A program made the position numbers and the translations under genes. A stretch of 64,000 nucleotides of DNA from Trema orientale (Eukaryota; Streptophyta; Magnoliopsida; Rosales; Cannabaceae). Of this stretch, positions 1 through 9,694 are shown in pieces (the stretch's first letter is position 1; every line of letters begins with the position of its first letter). The notes below the pieces were generated by a model. The model did no database searches and was not told where the DNA came from. It was given only the letters and a program-made list of their open reading frames with translations. The DNA is taken from positions 462,682-526,681 of the forward strand of contig JXTC01000088.1 of NCBI GenBank assembly GCA_002914845.1, written 5' to 3'.

Positions 1-1099
1 TCCTCACCAACAAGCCCCGGTTCTTCGCCTTCGCTCGCTCTTCGAACCCTTCCGGCAACCACTCTGGCCTAAATTCTCCTCTCAAATCGAATCCGAACGG
101 AGGCCTAATCACCCAGACGAAAGGCTTTTCACTCTTCTCCAATCCGATTGCCAATTCCATCATCTGGGCAGCTCCAATTGTGTTCTGGGAACCGAATGAG
201 ATGTACAGAACTGACTGAGGTTCTTGTGAATCAAGCCACTCGAACAGCTTCTGAGCTGATATACCGAGTTCTTTACTCACCCTCTGTTTCGAAATACTCG
301 AAACGGAGGAGGAAGGTGAAAACGACGAGTCGTTCAGTGCAGCCGGGGGAAGAAGCGGGCCGACGCACCAAACGGGTCGTTTTATCAAACCCCGGAGGAT
401 TTCGATCCCGAAGGGTTCGATTTCCTCGACTGTGTAACACAACCAGGAGTGAGATTTCAGAGAAAGCGAGATCTGGGGTTGGAAGAATCTCGACCATGGA
501 TCTGAACCGTCGGCCGCTCTCAAGTACGGATGCAGCTGAGATCGGTGAAAACGGCACCGTTTTGGGAACCCGGGCGCCTCGAACTCGTCGGACTCTGTTT
601 TCCGGTGCGGGAGGTTTTGCCAGACGGAGGCGTAGGCCGCAGAGCCGTATGCGCCGCCGGTGGTGAAAGTAACGTTGACGGTGTCGAAGCTCTTGGCCAC
701 GTCGACGGCCCAGCCGAGAAACACGTCGGATACGATACAAAGCGGCGGCCGGCCATGTTTTCCGACGGATTCGAGGATGAAGTCCCGGCAAGGAGCTTCG
801 AGGCTCCGTGAGGCGTGGAAGAGGTCGACTACTCTGGAGAGGGGCAAATTCTCGGTGGTTTCAGTGTCTGGGGGCAGTCCATGGTCGGAGCTGGAGAAGG
901 GTAGCTCGGCGAAGTGGATATCGGAGTCGGAGGAGGATCGCCGGAGGTAATGGACGTTGCGCTTGGTGGTGGCGATGATGAGGGCGAAGCCTGTTCTTTG
1001 GTGGATTTGTTTCGCTAAAGCTAGGAATGGTATGAGATGGCCATGAGCCATGAATGGCAACATCACGATGTAATCATGGTGAGGCTGAGAAGAACCCAT
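1..1099 (-). CDS. UDP-glycosyltransferase (family 1), 5' part, truncated by window edge
   Basis: A single open frame runs on the minus strand from ATG at 1097-1099 to base 1, giving 366 codons without a stop or intron. The N-terminus has the GT1 fold start with MLPFMAHGHLIPFLALA near residues 13-29; His21 is in the position of the catalytic base. CIVSDVFLGWAVDVA carries the partner Asp. Further on are WLDSQEPQSVLYISFGSQ and FVWVIRPP, the usual approach to the PSPG sugar-donor box. Family members are about 460-500 residues, so the PSPG box and C-terminus lie outside the window. Family 1 enzymes move glucose or another sugar from a UDP-sugar to small molecules in the cytosol. The text resembles UGT92-type proteins, but the acceptor cannot be read from sequence. 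The open frames of 172 and 93-96 codons on both strands here are shadows of this gene. Confidence 0.93.
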   Translation of the reverse strand, partial: MGSSQPHHDYIVMLPFMAHGHLIPFLALAKQIHQRTGFALIIATTKRNVHYLRRSSSDSDIHFAELPFSSSDHGLPPDTETTENLPLSRVVDLFHASRSLEAPCRDFILESVGKHGRPPLCIVSDVFLGWAVDVAKSFDTVNVTFTTGGAYGSAAYASVWQNLPHRKTESDEFEAPGFPKRCRFHRSQLHPYLRAADGSDPWSRFFQPQISLSLKSHSWLCYTVEEIEPFGIEILRGLIKRPVWCVGPLLPPAALNDSSFSPSSSVSSISKQRVSKELGISAQKLFEWLDSQEPQSVLYISFGSQNTIGAAQMMELAIGLEKSEKPFVWVIRPPFGFDLRGEFRPEWLPEGFEERAKAKNRGLLVR

Positions 1100-2145
1100 C
1101 TCTGGTTTTGCTTTCTGTTCCAAGACGAGCACCCATTTTATAGCAAAACATAATCAACTTATAGTGACCCTTCTTATGTTATGTTAACTTTGCATAAAAA
1201 GTAGTAAATTAAAGTTTGTATACACCCAATTCTTAAATCTAACGATTTTAGCTAGAAATCCTAGAATACCTCATTTGGAGATTTCTAATAGCTTAGATAA
1301 ACATTAGGATGGAGTTGAGATTGGTGCATGTGTCAATTTCAAAATGAGCTTGTGAAGAAAGACGTGTATTATTTTCGACTACGTGGAGATCGAGGGTTCA
1401 CTAGTTGAAGAGCCGAAAATTAGAGAATGAGGAGTGCAAAATTTATATCGTCAGAAGAAGAATTGCGTATGAACCATTGTTCTATCTAAGCTTCTATTCT
1501 AATTTCTGGCTCTCTCTGGATAGATGTAAAGTCTTGACTATTTAACCGAAAACAAGAAGAAAAAGACAGTAAAATAGGACGGCCTTCAGGTCACTCATAT
1601 TCGGTGTTTGTTCTGGACCGTCGATATCTTCGTTCAGTAGTAACCGACGTACCATACTCTTTGTTTTTTGTTTTTTATTTTTATTAAACAAGGGTGGCTG
1701 GCTGCTTAACATAACAAAACCCTAAAACTCATTATATAAGATACCATTTTTATCCCAACCCACGTCATGACCCAAGTCAAAAAAAAAAAAAAAAATTGAA
1801 GCCTTCACATAAATTTCAGAACAACTAGTAAAGACTAGATTATTATTGTTCTTTTGAAATGTTACAATGGAATGTCAAATTTGTATGATTTTTTTTTTTT
1901 CAACAATTAATCCACACCTTGCCTAATAACATTACTTTCAGACAAATTTACGTATAAATCGCTAATATTTACCAATTTTATTTGAACTAGAATTATTCTC
2001 ACTTTTGTTAACTGCATCTCTCGTTGTAACATTTATAAGACCATCTCTACGTATAAGTTAATGCTAATGGTATATTGGGCCAGAAAATTAGCAAAATTTT
2101 TGATTTTATAAATTATTTCTTTTTTTTATTTTATTGTTTTTTTCC
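1100..2145. other. Intergenic, upstream of the glycosyltransferase
   Basis: AT-rich spacer with homopolymer runs (for example A-run near 1778-1796). A TATAAAAT-like box lies at 1135-1142 on the minus strand, only 36 bases before the glycosyltransferase ATG, so its use as the core promoter is uncertain. No coding region, RNA gene or clear repeat was recognised. Confidence 0.5.
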
Positions 2146-3320
2146 AATGCATAACGGGATAAGGACCCTCCTAAGACCATTTGACCTCCAATCACACTTC
2201 TATTTTCATTTTTTTTTTTTTCTATTCAGTGATATTTCTAAGACTTAAGTTTTGGACTTCTTTAGGACTCATTTGAGAGAGAAATAAATCAGTTTCCACT
2301 ACTACCTTTACTAAAATGCTGCCAAGGTTAGGTGGGCAAAATTCCCAAAAAAAAAAGAAAAGGAAAAAAAAAAAAAAGAAGAAGAAAATTCTCCCCCAAC
2401 GACTCTCTCACTCTGATTAAAGGCTAGTTTCCAGCCAATCTTCGTCGATTTTTTGCCATTGTATTAACATAAAATTAGTTGCGAGTTGGATATTTGTTCG
2501 TTATTAGGACTTTTGTGTTTTTTATGTAAGTTATGCCTTACTTTACAATCATTGGTTATTCTGTGGTTGAAATTGGGGACGTAATGTTCGTGAGAGGTCA
2601 AAACTTAAAATAATTTTGGACCACACAGTTAGAATATCGAGCTATAGTAAAATCTCTTGCTGACTAATTTTTTGACTCCTTTTTTTTTTTTTCACAAAGA
2701 TGGCTAGCATAGTATTGTTGTTTTTTGTAAAGTGTAATAGTTGGTAGGACAAAAATAACGTTTACATTGGTAATGAAAGTATGAGTATTTTAGTTCCTAT
2801 AGTAGCACATCATATGTTAGAGCTAAAAAATAAAAAATGAACCTAAAAACAACTCTATGGGAATAGTTGTAACTATGCTATTCATTTATAGTAATTAACT
2901 TTCTAACCTCGGGCCAAAAAAGTTTTTTGACTTAGATCTGGCTTTCTTTTGGGCCGGGCTCTTCGACTTCGCCACCGGAGACTTGGAGAAGGATTTTGAC
3001 GAATGTTTCATGATTGGAGGAGGTGTCGCCAGAAATTCGGATTCAGAGGGTGGCTTGGGATGTCCTTAGGGGGCTTTTCTCTCACAAAAGTGTCCAACTC
3101 CTTCTTTCTCCTCTTTTTGGTTTTCAAAACTCAAATGAGGAAGTGTGGAGAAGATGGGATTTTTTGGCTTGCCATGTCAACAATTTCAACGGGGATTGCC
3201 CATTTTTTGGCTCATGTAGGACCTGAATTTTACTCCTATAAAAATTATTCCGAAACTTAGTCTAAAAAAGGTGCAATTGGAGGCCAAATGGTCCTAGCGG
3301 CGTCCTTAACCCATGCATAA
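2146..3320. mobile_element. Degenerate DNA-transposon remnant with long inverted ends
   Basis: About 45 bases starting at 2146 (ATGCATAACGGGATAAGGAC, then CATTTGACCTCCAAT) recur inverted at 3271-3320, where the reverse complement reads ATGCATGGGTTAAGGACGCC, then CATTTGGCCTCCAAT. Identity is roughly 80 percent. The outer borders and target duplication could not be fixed, so the superfamily is unknown. Two short overlapping frames at 3003-3260 lie inside and have no recognisable domain. Confidence 0.45.
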
Positions 3321-6079
3321 TATCTTAAATGCTATTTTTTAATATTTTTATTATTAATATGACATTTTTAAAATCTTATTGAGTTTGAACATTGAAAAGT
3401 GTATTGATTGAGTATTAAAATTGTGTCTTTTAATATTTTAAAAATTTAAACACGGCAATATTATAAAATAAAGTTGAAGTGTATTAAATTCCGAATTCAG
3501 CAAAAGAAATGTTACTGCACTAGAGAATATCAAGACACCATACATATTTGTACTTTACAGTAAGTTATAGCATTAGCAAATAGATATGAGACTGCATTAG
3601 GAATGCTCTAACATGCTAACGAGGTGCATTGCATCCATATATAATTAGAATTGAATTGAGAGAGGAGTGAATTTTGTTTTCAAAAATTTAATCAATTGCC
3701 ATGATCGATATTTTGATTACAATGCCCCGTGTCGAGTAAAAGGGGCTGAGAAATGGCCGAATTTTAAGTTCTTTAATTTAAATTAGAGTGGGTTTATTGT
3801 CACCTTTTGTTTATTCTTCCCACACTTTTAATATTAAATAATTTTTATTACCGAAATAACATTGAATAAAATTACCTCTTAGTACATAAATTAGTTTTAA
3901 AAAGCCCTTTACACACCTGTATGAATTAGTATGGACACACAATTTCCCCTTTTTTAAATATAAAAAAGCCTTCAAATTCTTCTCTTTTTTAAGTTATTAT
4001 TAACTTCATTTTTGGGAATCAAACTTCAAAGTTTTCTTACTTTCAAATGATTCAAAGAAGGTTCTTCCCATATTTTTAGAAAAAAGAAAAGAAAAAAAAA
4101 CATACAGCAATTATATAAAATCGTTGCATAAACCATATATAATCGATTAAATAAAAACGCAAGCTTCAAATTATATATATGCAAATGCAGGATAAAACCG
4201 TGGCTTCTTATTCACCTCATTCATAATAGGTTATATAAGAAGAAAAACATCAATATTTCCCTCCCTTTAAAAAAAATGATTAATTAGAGAAGATCCTATT
4301 AAATTGCATAAAAGAAATCACCAAAATATAAAGACATACACTTTTTTTTGTTTTGTACGAAGAAATAAGAGAGTTTTCAGAAGAATTTGGATCGAAGAGA
4401 GGTGAAAAACACAAAAAAGAGGAGAAAAGAAGATTGGTGGATAGAGGTAGAAGAAAACACAAAAGGGAGAAGGGGCAGGACCAAAGGAGAATAATTGAAT
4501 CAATGGATAATTTAGGAATGACAAGTGGTCTCTATTTAGTATAAGTGTTCATTCGCTTTCGCTGTAACATTTGTACTCAAAATGAGCCCAAAATTTAGTC
4601 ACTTATAAGCCCGTGATATTCGAGGACCCCAAATTGGTTGTCTATGCAGGAAGCCCAGTTTAGCTATTATTGCTCCCCTTACATGCTCAATGGCCCATCC
4701 CAATTTCAATGCGACCCAGCCCAATTGCCCGTCTTGTTTTACGTCACCCCTTTTCTCAAAAGTAAGAAAAACGACTTTTATTCTTGTCCGAGCTCGGGGA
4801 CATATTGGTAGGGAACCACAAGGAGACAAGAAAAAATCGCATTACCCATTAGGTAAACACTAGTACAATTATGTGTTGGCCTAACTGGTTCCTACCGCCA
4901 AACAGTCCTAGTGAATAAAGACCACATGTGTTTGTGACTAAAACATCTTTAAATCATGGAACAAAAATTCACTTATTTTTCTTTTTAAACCAACTTCAAT
5001 TTATTGAAGAAGCAAAATTGAGCTACTAGAGTAGGAATCATAAGCAAACTTTGAATCACAAGTTTGTGCTTAACTGGCATTCTCGTGATTGAAGAGACCT
5101 CCCCACCATATGCCTACCGCAGCCCAATATGCCAGCTCTAATTTCTTTTGACCCTCCACAGACCAACTCTTTGGACCACATTCTCTCTCTCTTTCTTTCA
5201 TGAGGTTCAGTCATAAGTGAGACGACCCAAAAGAAAGAGACCCATGATCTCTCTCCTCACCCAATAAATAAAATGATAAGTCCTTTATCATCTCTTTTTT
5301 TTTTAAAAAAAAAATGTTAAAAAGAAAGAAAAGGTTATTATGATCCAGTGAATAAAGCAGCAGACCGGACCTATCTGGCTTCACCCACCCATGTGATGCC
5401 ATGACAAGCAGATGGGCAATCCTACTGTCTAAGTGACACGCGTCGATAGTTCAATGACCAGCCAAGCACAGGATTCCCATCCCGTCACCATCGTTTTTCC
5501 CTTCCCGGTTTCCTTTTGTTCTACTTTTTCAATGACACTATTTGGACTCTAGTCTTAAAGTGTGCAAACATTTATCCAACTCAGTCTTGCCACCATTTCA
5601 AGGAAAGACCTTTCCAGATGGCTCGAAATTTAAAATCTGAGCTTCCCAACATTTGTTTTCCTATAGCTTTTGTTCAGCTAAAACGCCAAACATATTTTGA
5701 TAAATAAATCTCTTCGTTTGCCTTGTGGGTTTTTTTATTTTTTATTTTATAATTATATAAGTATTAAAATAGGTAGAGAGAAAAAAATAAATCATTCCCG
5801 AAGAGATTAGAGATAATAATTAAAGTGAGAAAAAGAAAGGGAACATCACCACTACTCATGAACAATAATACACAGGTTCACAAGCTAACAAAACAAAAGA
5901 TTAAAAGATTATGAAAAAAGAAAATCAAAAAAAGAAGGGAGATATTCATATCATGATCATCAACACCATAATCATCATCATAAACATCATCCTCTCATAC
6001 ACACAAACAAACAAAATAAATTATGAATTTGGTAGAGGAGAAACTTCAAGAAGTGTCCTTTAAATTTTTTTTCTTTTCT
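3321..6079. other. Intergenic spacer
   Basis: AT-rich DNA between the 2.1-3.3 kb remnant and the aquaporin 3' end. The frames of 60-76 codons here (for example 4280-4544, 4599-4829 and 5211-5402) have simple-sequence composition and no family signature. The last part, about 5950-6079, is probably aquaporin 3' UTR because it directly follows the stop codon. No RNA gene recognised. Confidence 0.45.
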
Positions 6080-7269
6080 CTAGTTGGTAGCGTTGCTGCG
6101 GAAAGATCCCAAAGCCTTGATGGCTGCTGCCCTCAGTATGTACTGGTGGTACGCCGCTGCGGCCAAAGCTCCCACGAATGGTCCCACCCAGAAGATCCAC
6201 TGCACCAAAACCACCACATAACAATGAACCATTAGATCTTCATATATGTAACGAACTATATGGATAATTTAGAGTAAAAAAAAAAAACGGCTTAAAAGAA
6301 TAGATATGTGTATGTATATATATAGATAGTTTCTTACGTGGTCATCCCAGGCTTTGTTGTTGTTGTAGATCACAGCAGCACCGAAGCTCCGGGCGGGGTT
6401 GATACCAGTACCGGTGATGGGGATGGTGGCCAAGTGAACCACGAAAACGGCGAACCCAATAGGCAGAGGAGCCAAGACCTGCACCACAAACCATTGAGTT
6501 TTCAACCTAATAAACACATAACTAACCATGCAAAACTCTATAGTCACCAACAACAAATGAACGTACTGGGATGTGGGAATCACGCGCGCTCCTCTTGGGG
6601 TCAGTGGCTGAGAAAACGGTGTAGACAAGGACGAAAGTACCGATGATCTCAGCTCCGATTGCGGTGCCGGTGTTGTAGCCACCGGCGACGGTGTTGGCGC
6701 CACCACCATACCTGTTGTACTCGTGCTTCATGAAGGCCTTGACGAGCCCCACACCAGCAACAGCTCCCAAGCTCTGAGCCACCATGTAACCCACGGCCCG
6801 GATCAGCGAGACCTTCCTGGCCAAGAACAGACCGAACGTCACAGCCGGGTTGATGTGGCCACCTGAGAGCAAAAACAAACGAAACCCATTTGAGTAACAT
6901 ACAAAACGACGACGTTAGGTCATGAGAAGAAGAAGAAGAAGATAAGATTTACAGAGAAGGGTGGTTCTGTCGTTTCGTACCAGAAATTCCGGCGGTGCAG
7001 TAAACGAGGATGAAGATCATGCCACCGAAGGCCCAGGCGATGCCCAAGAGGCCCACTCCGTCGCATTTGTCGAGGTCGTTTTGCTTCTTGTGGCCGATGA
7101 CGGTGGCGACGGTGACGTAGAGGAAGAGGAGCGTGGCGATGAACTCGGCGATGAGGGCTCTGTAGAAGGACCAGAGCTTGAGCTCCGCGAAGTCAATGAG
7201 TGGTGCTGGTGGCGGGTCAACGTAGTCTTTGCCATGGGCCTGACCCTCTTCACTCACTTCCTTCGACAT
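6080..7269 (-). CDS. PIP2: PIP2-type plasma-membrane aquaporin
   Basis: Four exons on the minus strand: 6981-7269, 6567-6862, 6338-6478 and 6080-6199, all with GT-AG introns, giving 281 residues, the usual PIP2 length. The short N-terminus ([13 protein letters not shown]) is PIP2-like. NPA boxes are at 101-103 ([10 protein letters not shown]) and 222-224 ([11 protein letters not shown]). His210, Thr219 and Arg225 fit the water-selective ar/R filter. Ser115 in loop B, His193 in loop D and Ser274 near the C-terminus fall at the gating and phosphorylation positions known from spinach PIP2;1, including the numbering. The protein should form tetrameric water channels in the plasma membrane, possibly also passing hydrogen peroxide. 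The start at 7269 was chosen because MSKEVSEEG fits the family; an in-frame upstream codon at about 7302 lies in a T-rich leader. No damage is visible. Confidence 0.97.
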
Positions 7270-7272
7270 TTT

Positions 7273-7300
7273 TTCTCTCTTTTTTTTTTTTTTTTTTTTC
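7273..7300 (-). promoter_or_regulatory. Purine-rich 5' leader of the aquaporin gene
   Basis: Immediately upstream of the aquaporin ATG the transcribed strand carries a run of about 20 A broken by GAGA-type bases. Such leaders are common in highly expressed plant genes; a role in translation is an inference only. Confidence 0.3.
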
Positions 7301-8534
7301 AAGCTCTGAAACTTGTGAGAAGAAATACAGTTAAGCTTCTTTTTTGGGTTTGAGAGAGCTCTCTAGGGTTTGAGCGAGTGAGTAATGAGTGTGTCTTTTT
7401 ATGAACGGGGGAGAAGGGTAGGGAAATGGTGCATTTTATGGATAAGACAAGGGTATTTTCGGAATTAAAAAAGTGGCACAGTGTAATAAATAATGAAAGA
7501 AAAATGTTTGGGGAATAGATGTTTGTTAAGAGAGAGAGAAATATTGGAAAGTGGTAGGGACCACAGTGTACAGCGAGACCATGTGAGGAGGAAGGGGCTT
7601 AATCATCTGCGGTGGGTTACTCACCGATGTGTAGGCCTGAGGCGTCAGCCTGGCATCCAACTCAACTCAACCCAATCCACGCCTACAACGGTTACATGCT
7701 GTCCCTTTCCAACTCTCCTCCCTCCCTTTGCCGCTTCAATTTCCAAAAATGTCCTTTCTCTCTCCTTTTTTTTTTTGAAAAAAAAAGTTACCTGTAATAA
7801 ATTGGTAATTAGAAGGGGAAAAAAAAATGCTTTGGACGGCGTTATCCGGGAAATTAAAGAAGTTTCAAGGAGAATATAAATATATTCATAAAAAAAAGCA
7901 GAATATAAATATATATATATTTATCTAGGTAGGACTTAGGAGGCTTATATAAAGCGATTATGCTATAAGAGCACAAAAATAAAAATTATTCTAATAGTTA
8001 TGTAATACTTGGAGCTAATTGTGATATTGTTGTAATCTTTGAGATAATATATGTTAGTTGTGAAAGAAATCGGATGTCACAATAGTCCGCTAGGATCTGA
8101 TAAAAATAAATAAGCTAATGTAATTCTTCAAGTAGTAATTAATGAGAAGGATTAAAAAAAAGGGTATATGACAATGCGTGGAAATCACATATTTGACATT
8201 TTTTCCCCTCTTTTAATAAATTTCTCTTTTTGTAATATGTTAAAAGTTGATCTGTTATGATTGTCTATCATGATGGAGATTCTGACAACTAATTTAACAA
8301 CCCAAAGCATGGAAGTTCTTGCTATATTCCACTTAGATAATATATATAAACTATTTCTTTCTTCCGAGTTCCAACGGCAAAGCAAACTTCAAGCATCTTT
8401 CATTTCATGGTATTTCTTTATATTTTTTTTTATGTTATTTCTTTTCGTAGTGGGAGAATTGAAGCTTAAGCTTCAATTAAAGAACATTGGTGTACTATCA
8501 TGTTAAGATTTGAAGGGCATGTTCAGCCTACTAC
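7301..8534. other. Intergenic, aquaporin upstream region
   Basis: Contains the probable aquaporin promoter (up to about 7500) and then AT-rich sequence. The frame at 7493-7879 reads into poly-T and poly-A and has no family signature. No other gene seen. Confidence 0.45.
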
Positions 8535-8576
8535 CACTATAATTTATTAAGTGCTTATAATAATGGAATAATAGAT

Positions 8577-8599
8577 CCCTTTCAAAAAAAAAAAATACA
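8577..8599 (+). mobile_element. Minute CCTTTC-poly(A) insertion with target duplication
   Basis: CCCTTTC followed by 12 A sits between perfect 12-bp direct repeats, GGAATAATAGAT at 8565-8576 and 8600-8611. The paralogous copy near 8712-8735 has only one GGAATAATAGAT and no insertion. This is the structure of an extremely 5'-truncated poly(A) retroposon. Confidence 0.6.
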
Positions 8600-8636
8600 G
8601 GAATAATAGATAAATATGTTAATTTGTATGGAAGAT

Positions 8637-8655
8637 TTTTTTTTTTTTGAAAGAA
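8637..8655 (-). mobile_element. Minute CTTTC-poly(A) insertion, opposite orientation
   Basis: On the minus strand this reads TTCTTTC followed by 12 A. It is bounded by 15-bp repeats with one mismatch: ATTTGTATGGAAGAT at 8622-8636 and ATTTGTCTGGAAGAT at 8656-8670. The neighbouring duplicate has one copy of the repeat and no insertion. Confidence 0.6.
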
Positions 8656-9256
8656 ATTTGTCTGGAAGATTTAATTGTACTTGTTTAACTTACCCACCAT
8701 AATTTATTACGTGCTTGTAATACAGGAATAATAGATAAATATGTTAATTTGTATGGAAGATTAAATTGTACTTTGTTTAGCTTACCAACGCATTCAAATT
8801 GTACTTATGATACATCATACACATTTGGGGAAAGACGAATGTGGTCCCACTTTAGTTATTTTAAATTAAAAACATATCTCACTCACATATAAAACTTCTT
8901 TCTTTTTCTTTTTCTTTTTATTTTCTGAGGCACTCATATAACAATTTTAAACAAAGCAATAATGACAATTCCCACTGCTCTTAATTACAGAGGACTTGAG
9001 CTGGACAGTCGACCGTGGACAACCATATTGACCAAAATGTCCCCCCAACATTCTCTCCTATTGGTATACTATATTGGATGTTATGGGAAAGTAGTTCTTT
9101 AATTGTTAAAATCATGGTTAAAGAAGAATATGTCTTTTGGGGCCGTTTTGGTCTCTGGCCTTTAATTTTTTGGTCTCTGGCCTTTAATTGATTGCGTTGT
9201 TTTTGTCCTTATCCATCAACGGCACTATTTTAATTTTTCTTTATTGTTTTAAAATT

Positions 9257-9427
9257 GGGCGCGTCTACAGTAGGGGCGCCCCTACGTAGGACCCTGTCTA
9301 TTCACTGTTGGATGGGAATCTGTATATAAATAAATTCTCCACAGATTTCCGTTATTCCCCACAGATTCCCATCCAACGATAATTAAGGCATGACCCTACG
9401 TAGGACGCCCCTACCGTAGCCATCCCC
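9257..9427 (-). mobile_element. 171-bp MITE, copy A of a three-copy family (Mutator-like)
   Basis: Ends are inverted repeats of about 33 bp (left GGGCGCGTCTACAGTAGGGG; right, as reverse complement, GGGGATGGCTACGGTAGGGG). It is flanked by a perfect 9-bp duplication, TTTAAAATT at 9248-9256 and 9428-9436. Nested inside is an inverted pair of GATGGGAATCTGT. Relatives in opposite orientation lie at 31296-31467 and 39090-39255. A 9-bp duplication is typical of Mutator-like elements. It has no coding capacity. Confidence 0.85.
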
Positions 9428-9440
9428 TTTAAAATTATGA

Positions 9441-9463
9441 CTCCTTTCAAAAAAAAAAAAAAA
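9441..9463 (+). mobile_element. Minute CCTTTC-poly(A) insertion with target duplication
   Basis: CTCCTTTC plus a run of A lies between AAAATTATGA at 9431-9440 and again at 9464-9473. It sits directly beside the right edge of MITE copy A. Same head sequence as the insertions at 8577 and 39271. Confidence 0.5.
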
Positions 9464-9500
9464 AAAATTATGAGGACTCTATATTATACCAATCATACAA

Positions 9501-9685
9501 GAGCAATGCTATTGGGGCACCAGTGGTGCCCAGTACCACAGTGACATGTCTGTTTGTCACTGGATGATTTAATTAATAAACTGGGTCCCACATAGGCCTC
9601 ACTTAAATTATAATTATGATTAGCCAGTGATAGACTGACACATCACTGTGGTGCTGGACACCACTGGTGCCCTATAGCATTATTC
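9501..9685. mobile_element. 185-bp MITE with long inverted repeats and 9-bp duplication
   Basis: Left end GAGCAATGCTATTGGGGCAC and right end (reverse complement) GAATAATGCTATAGGGCACC continue as a near-palindrome through CAGTGGTG and ACCACAGTGA. The flanks are perfect 9-bp repeats, ATCATACAA at 9492-9500 and 9686-9694. A 9-bp duplication favours a Mutator-like origin; an 8-bp hAT reading is possible if one end base is shared by chance. Confidence 0.8.
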
Positions 9686-9694
9686 ATCATACAA

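Larger units (their letters stand above)
8535..8780. repeat. Local direct duplication; second copy lacks two small insertions
   Basis: Sequence from about 8535 (CACTATAATTTATTAAGTGC) to 8680 recurs from about 8695 (CACCATAATTTATTACGTGC) to 8780. The copies share the GGAATAATAGATAAATATG core and the following ATTTGTATGGAAGAT. The first copy carries two extra poly(A)/poly(T) insertions that the second lacks, so the second acts as an empty-site reference. Confidence 0.8.

Noticed and set aside
148-950. Open frames of 78-172 codons on both strands at the left end
   Set aside because: They lie over the glycosyltransferase frame; the minus frame with GT1 motifs explains the open reading in the others through GC-rich codon use.
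3003-3260. Two overlapping frames of 70-85 codons as a possible gene
   Set aside because: Overlapping in two frames, inside a TIR-bounded remnant, with no recognisable domain.
6338-7353. Plus-strand frames of 102-130 codons
   Set aside because: Antisense to aquaporin exons; no independent family signature.
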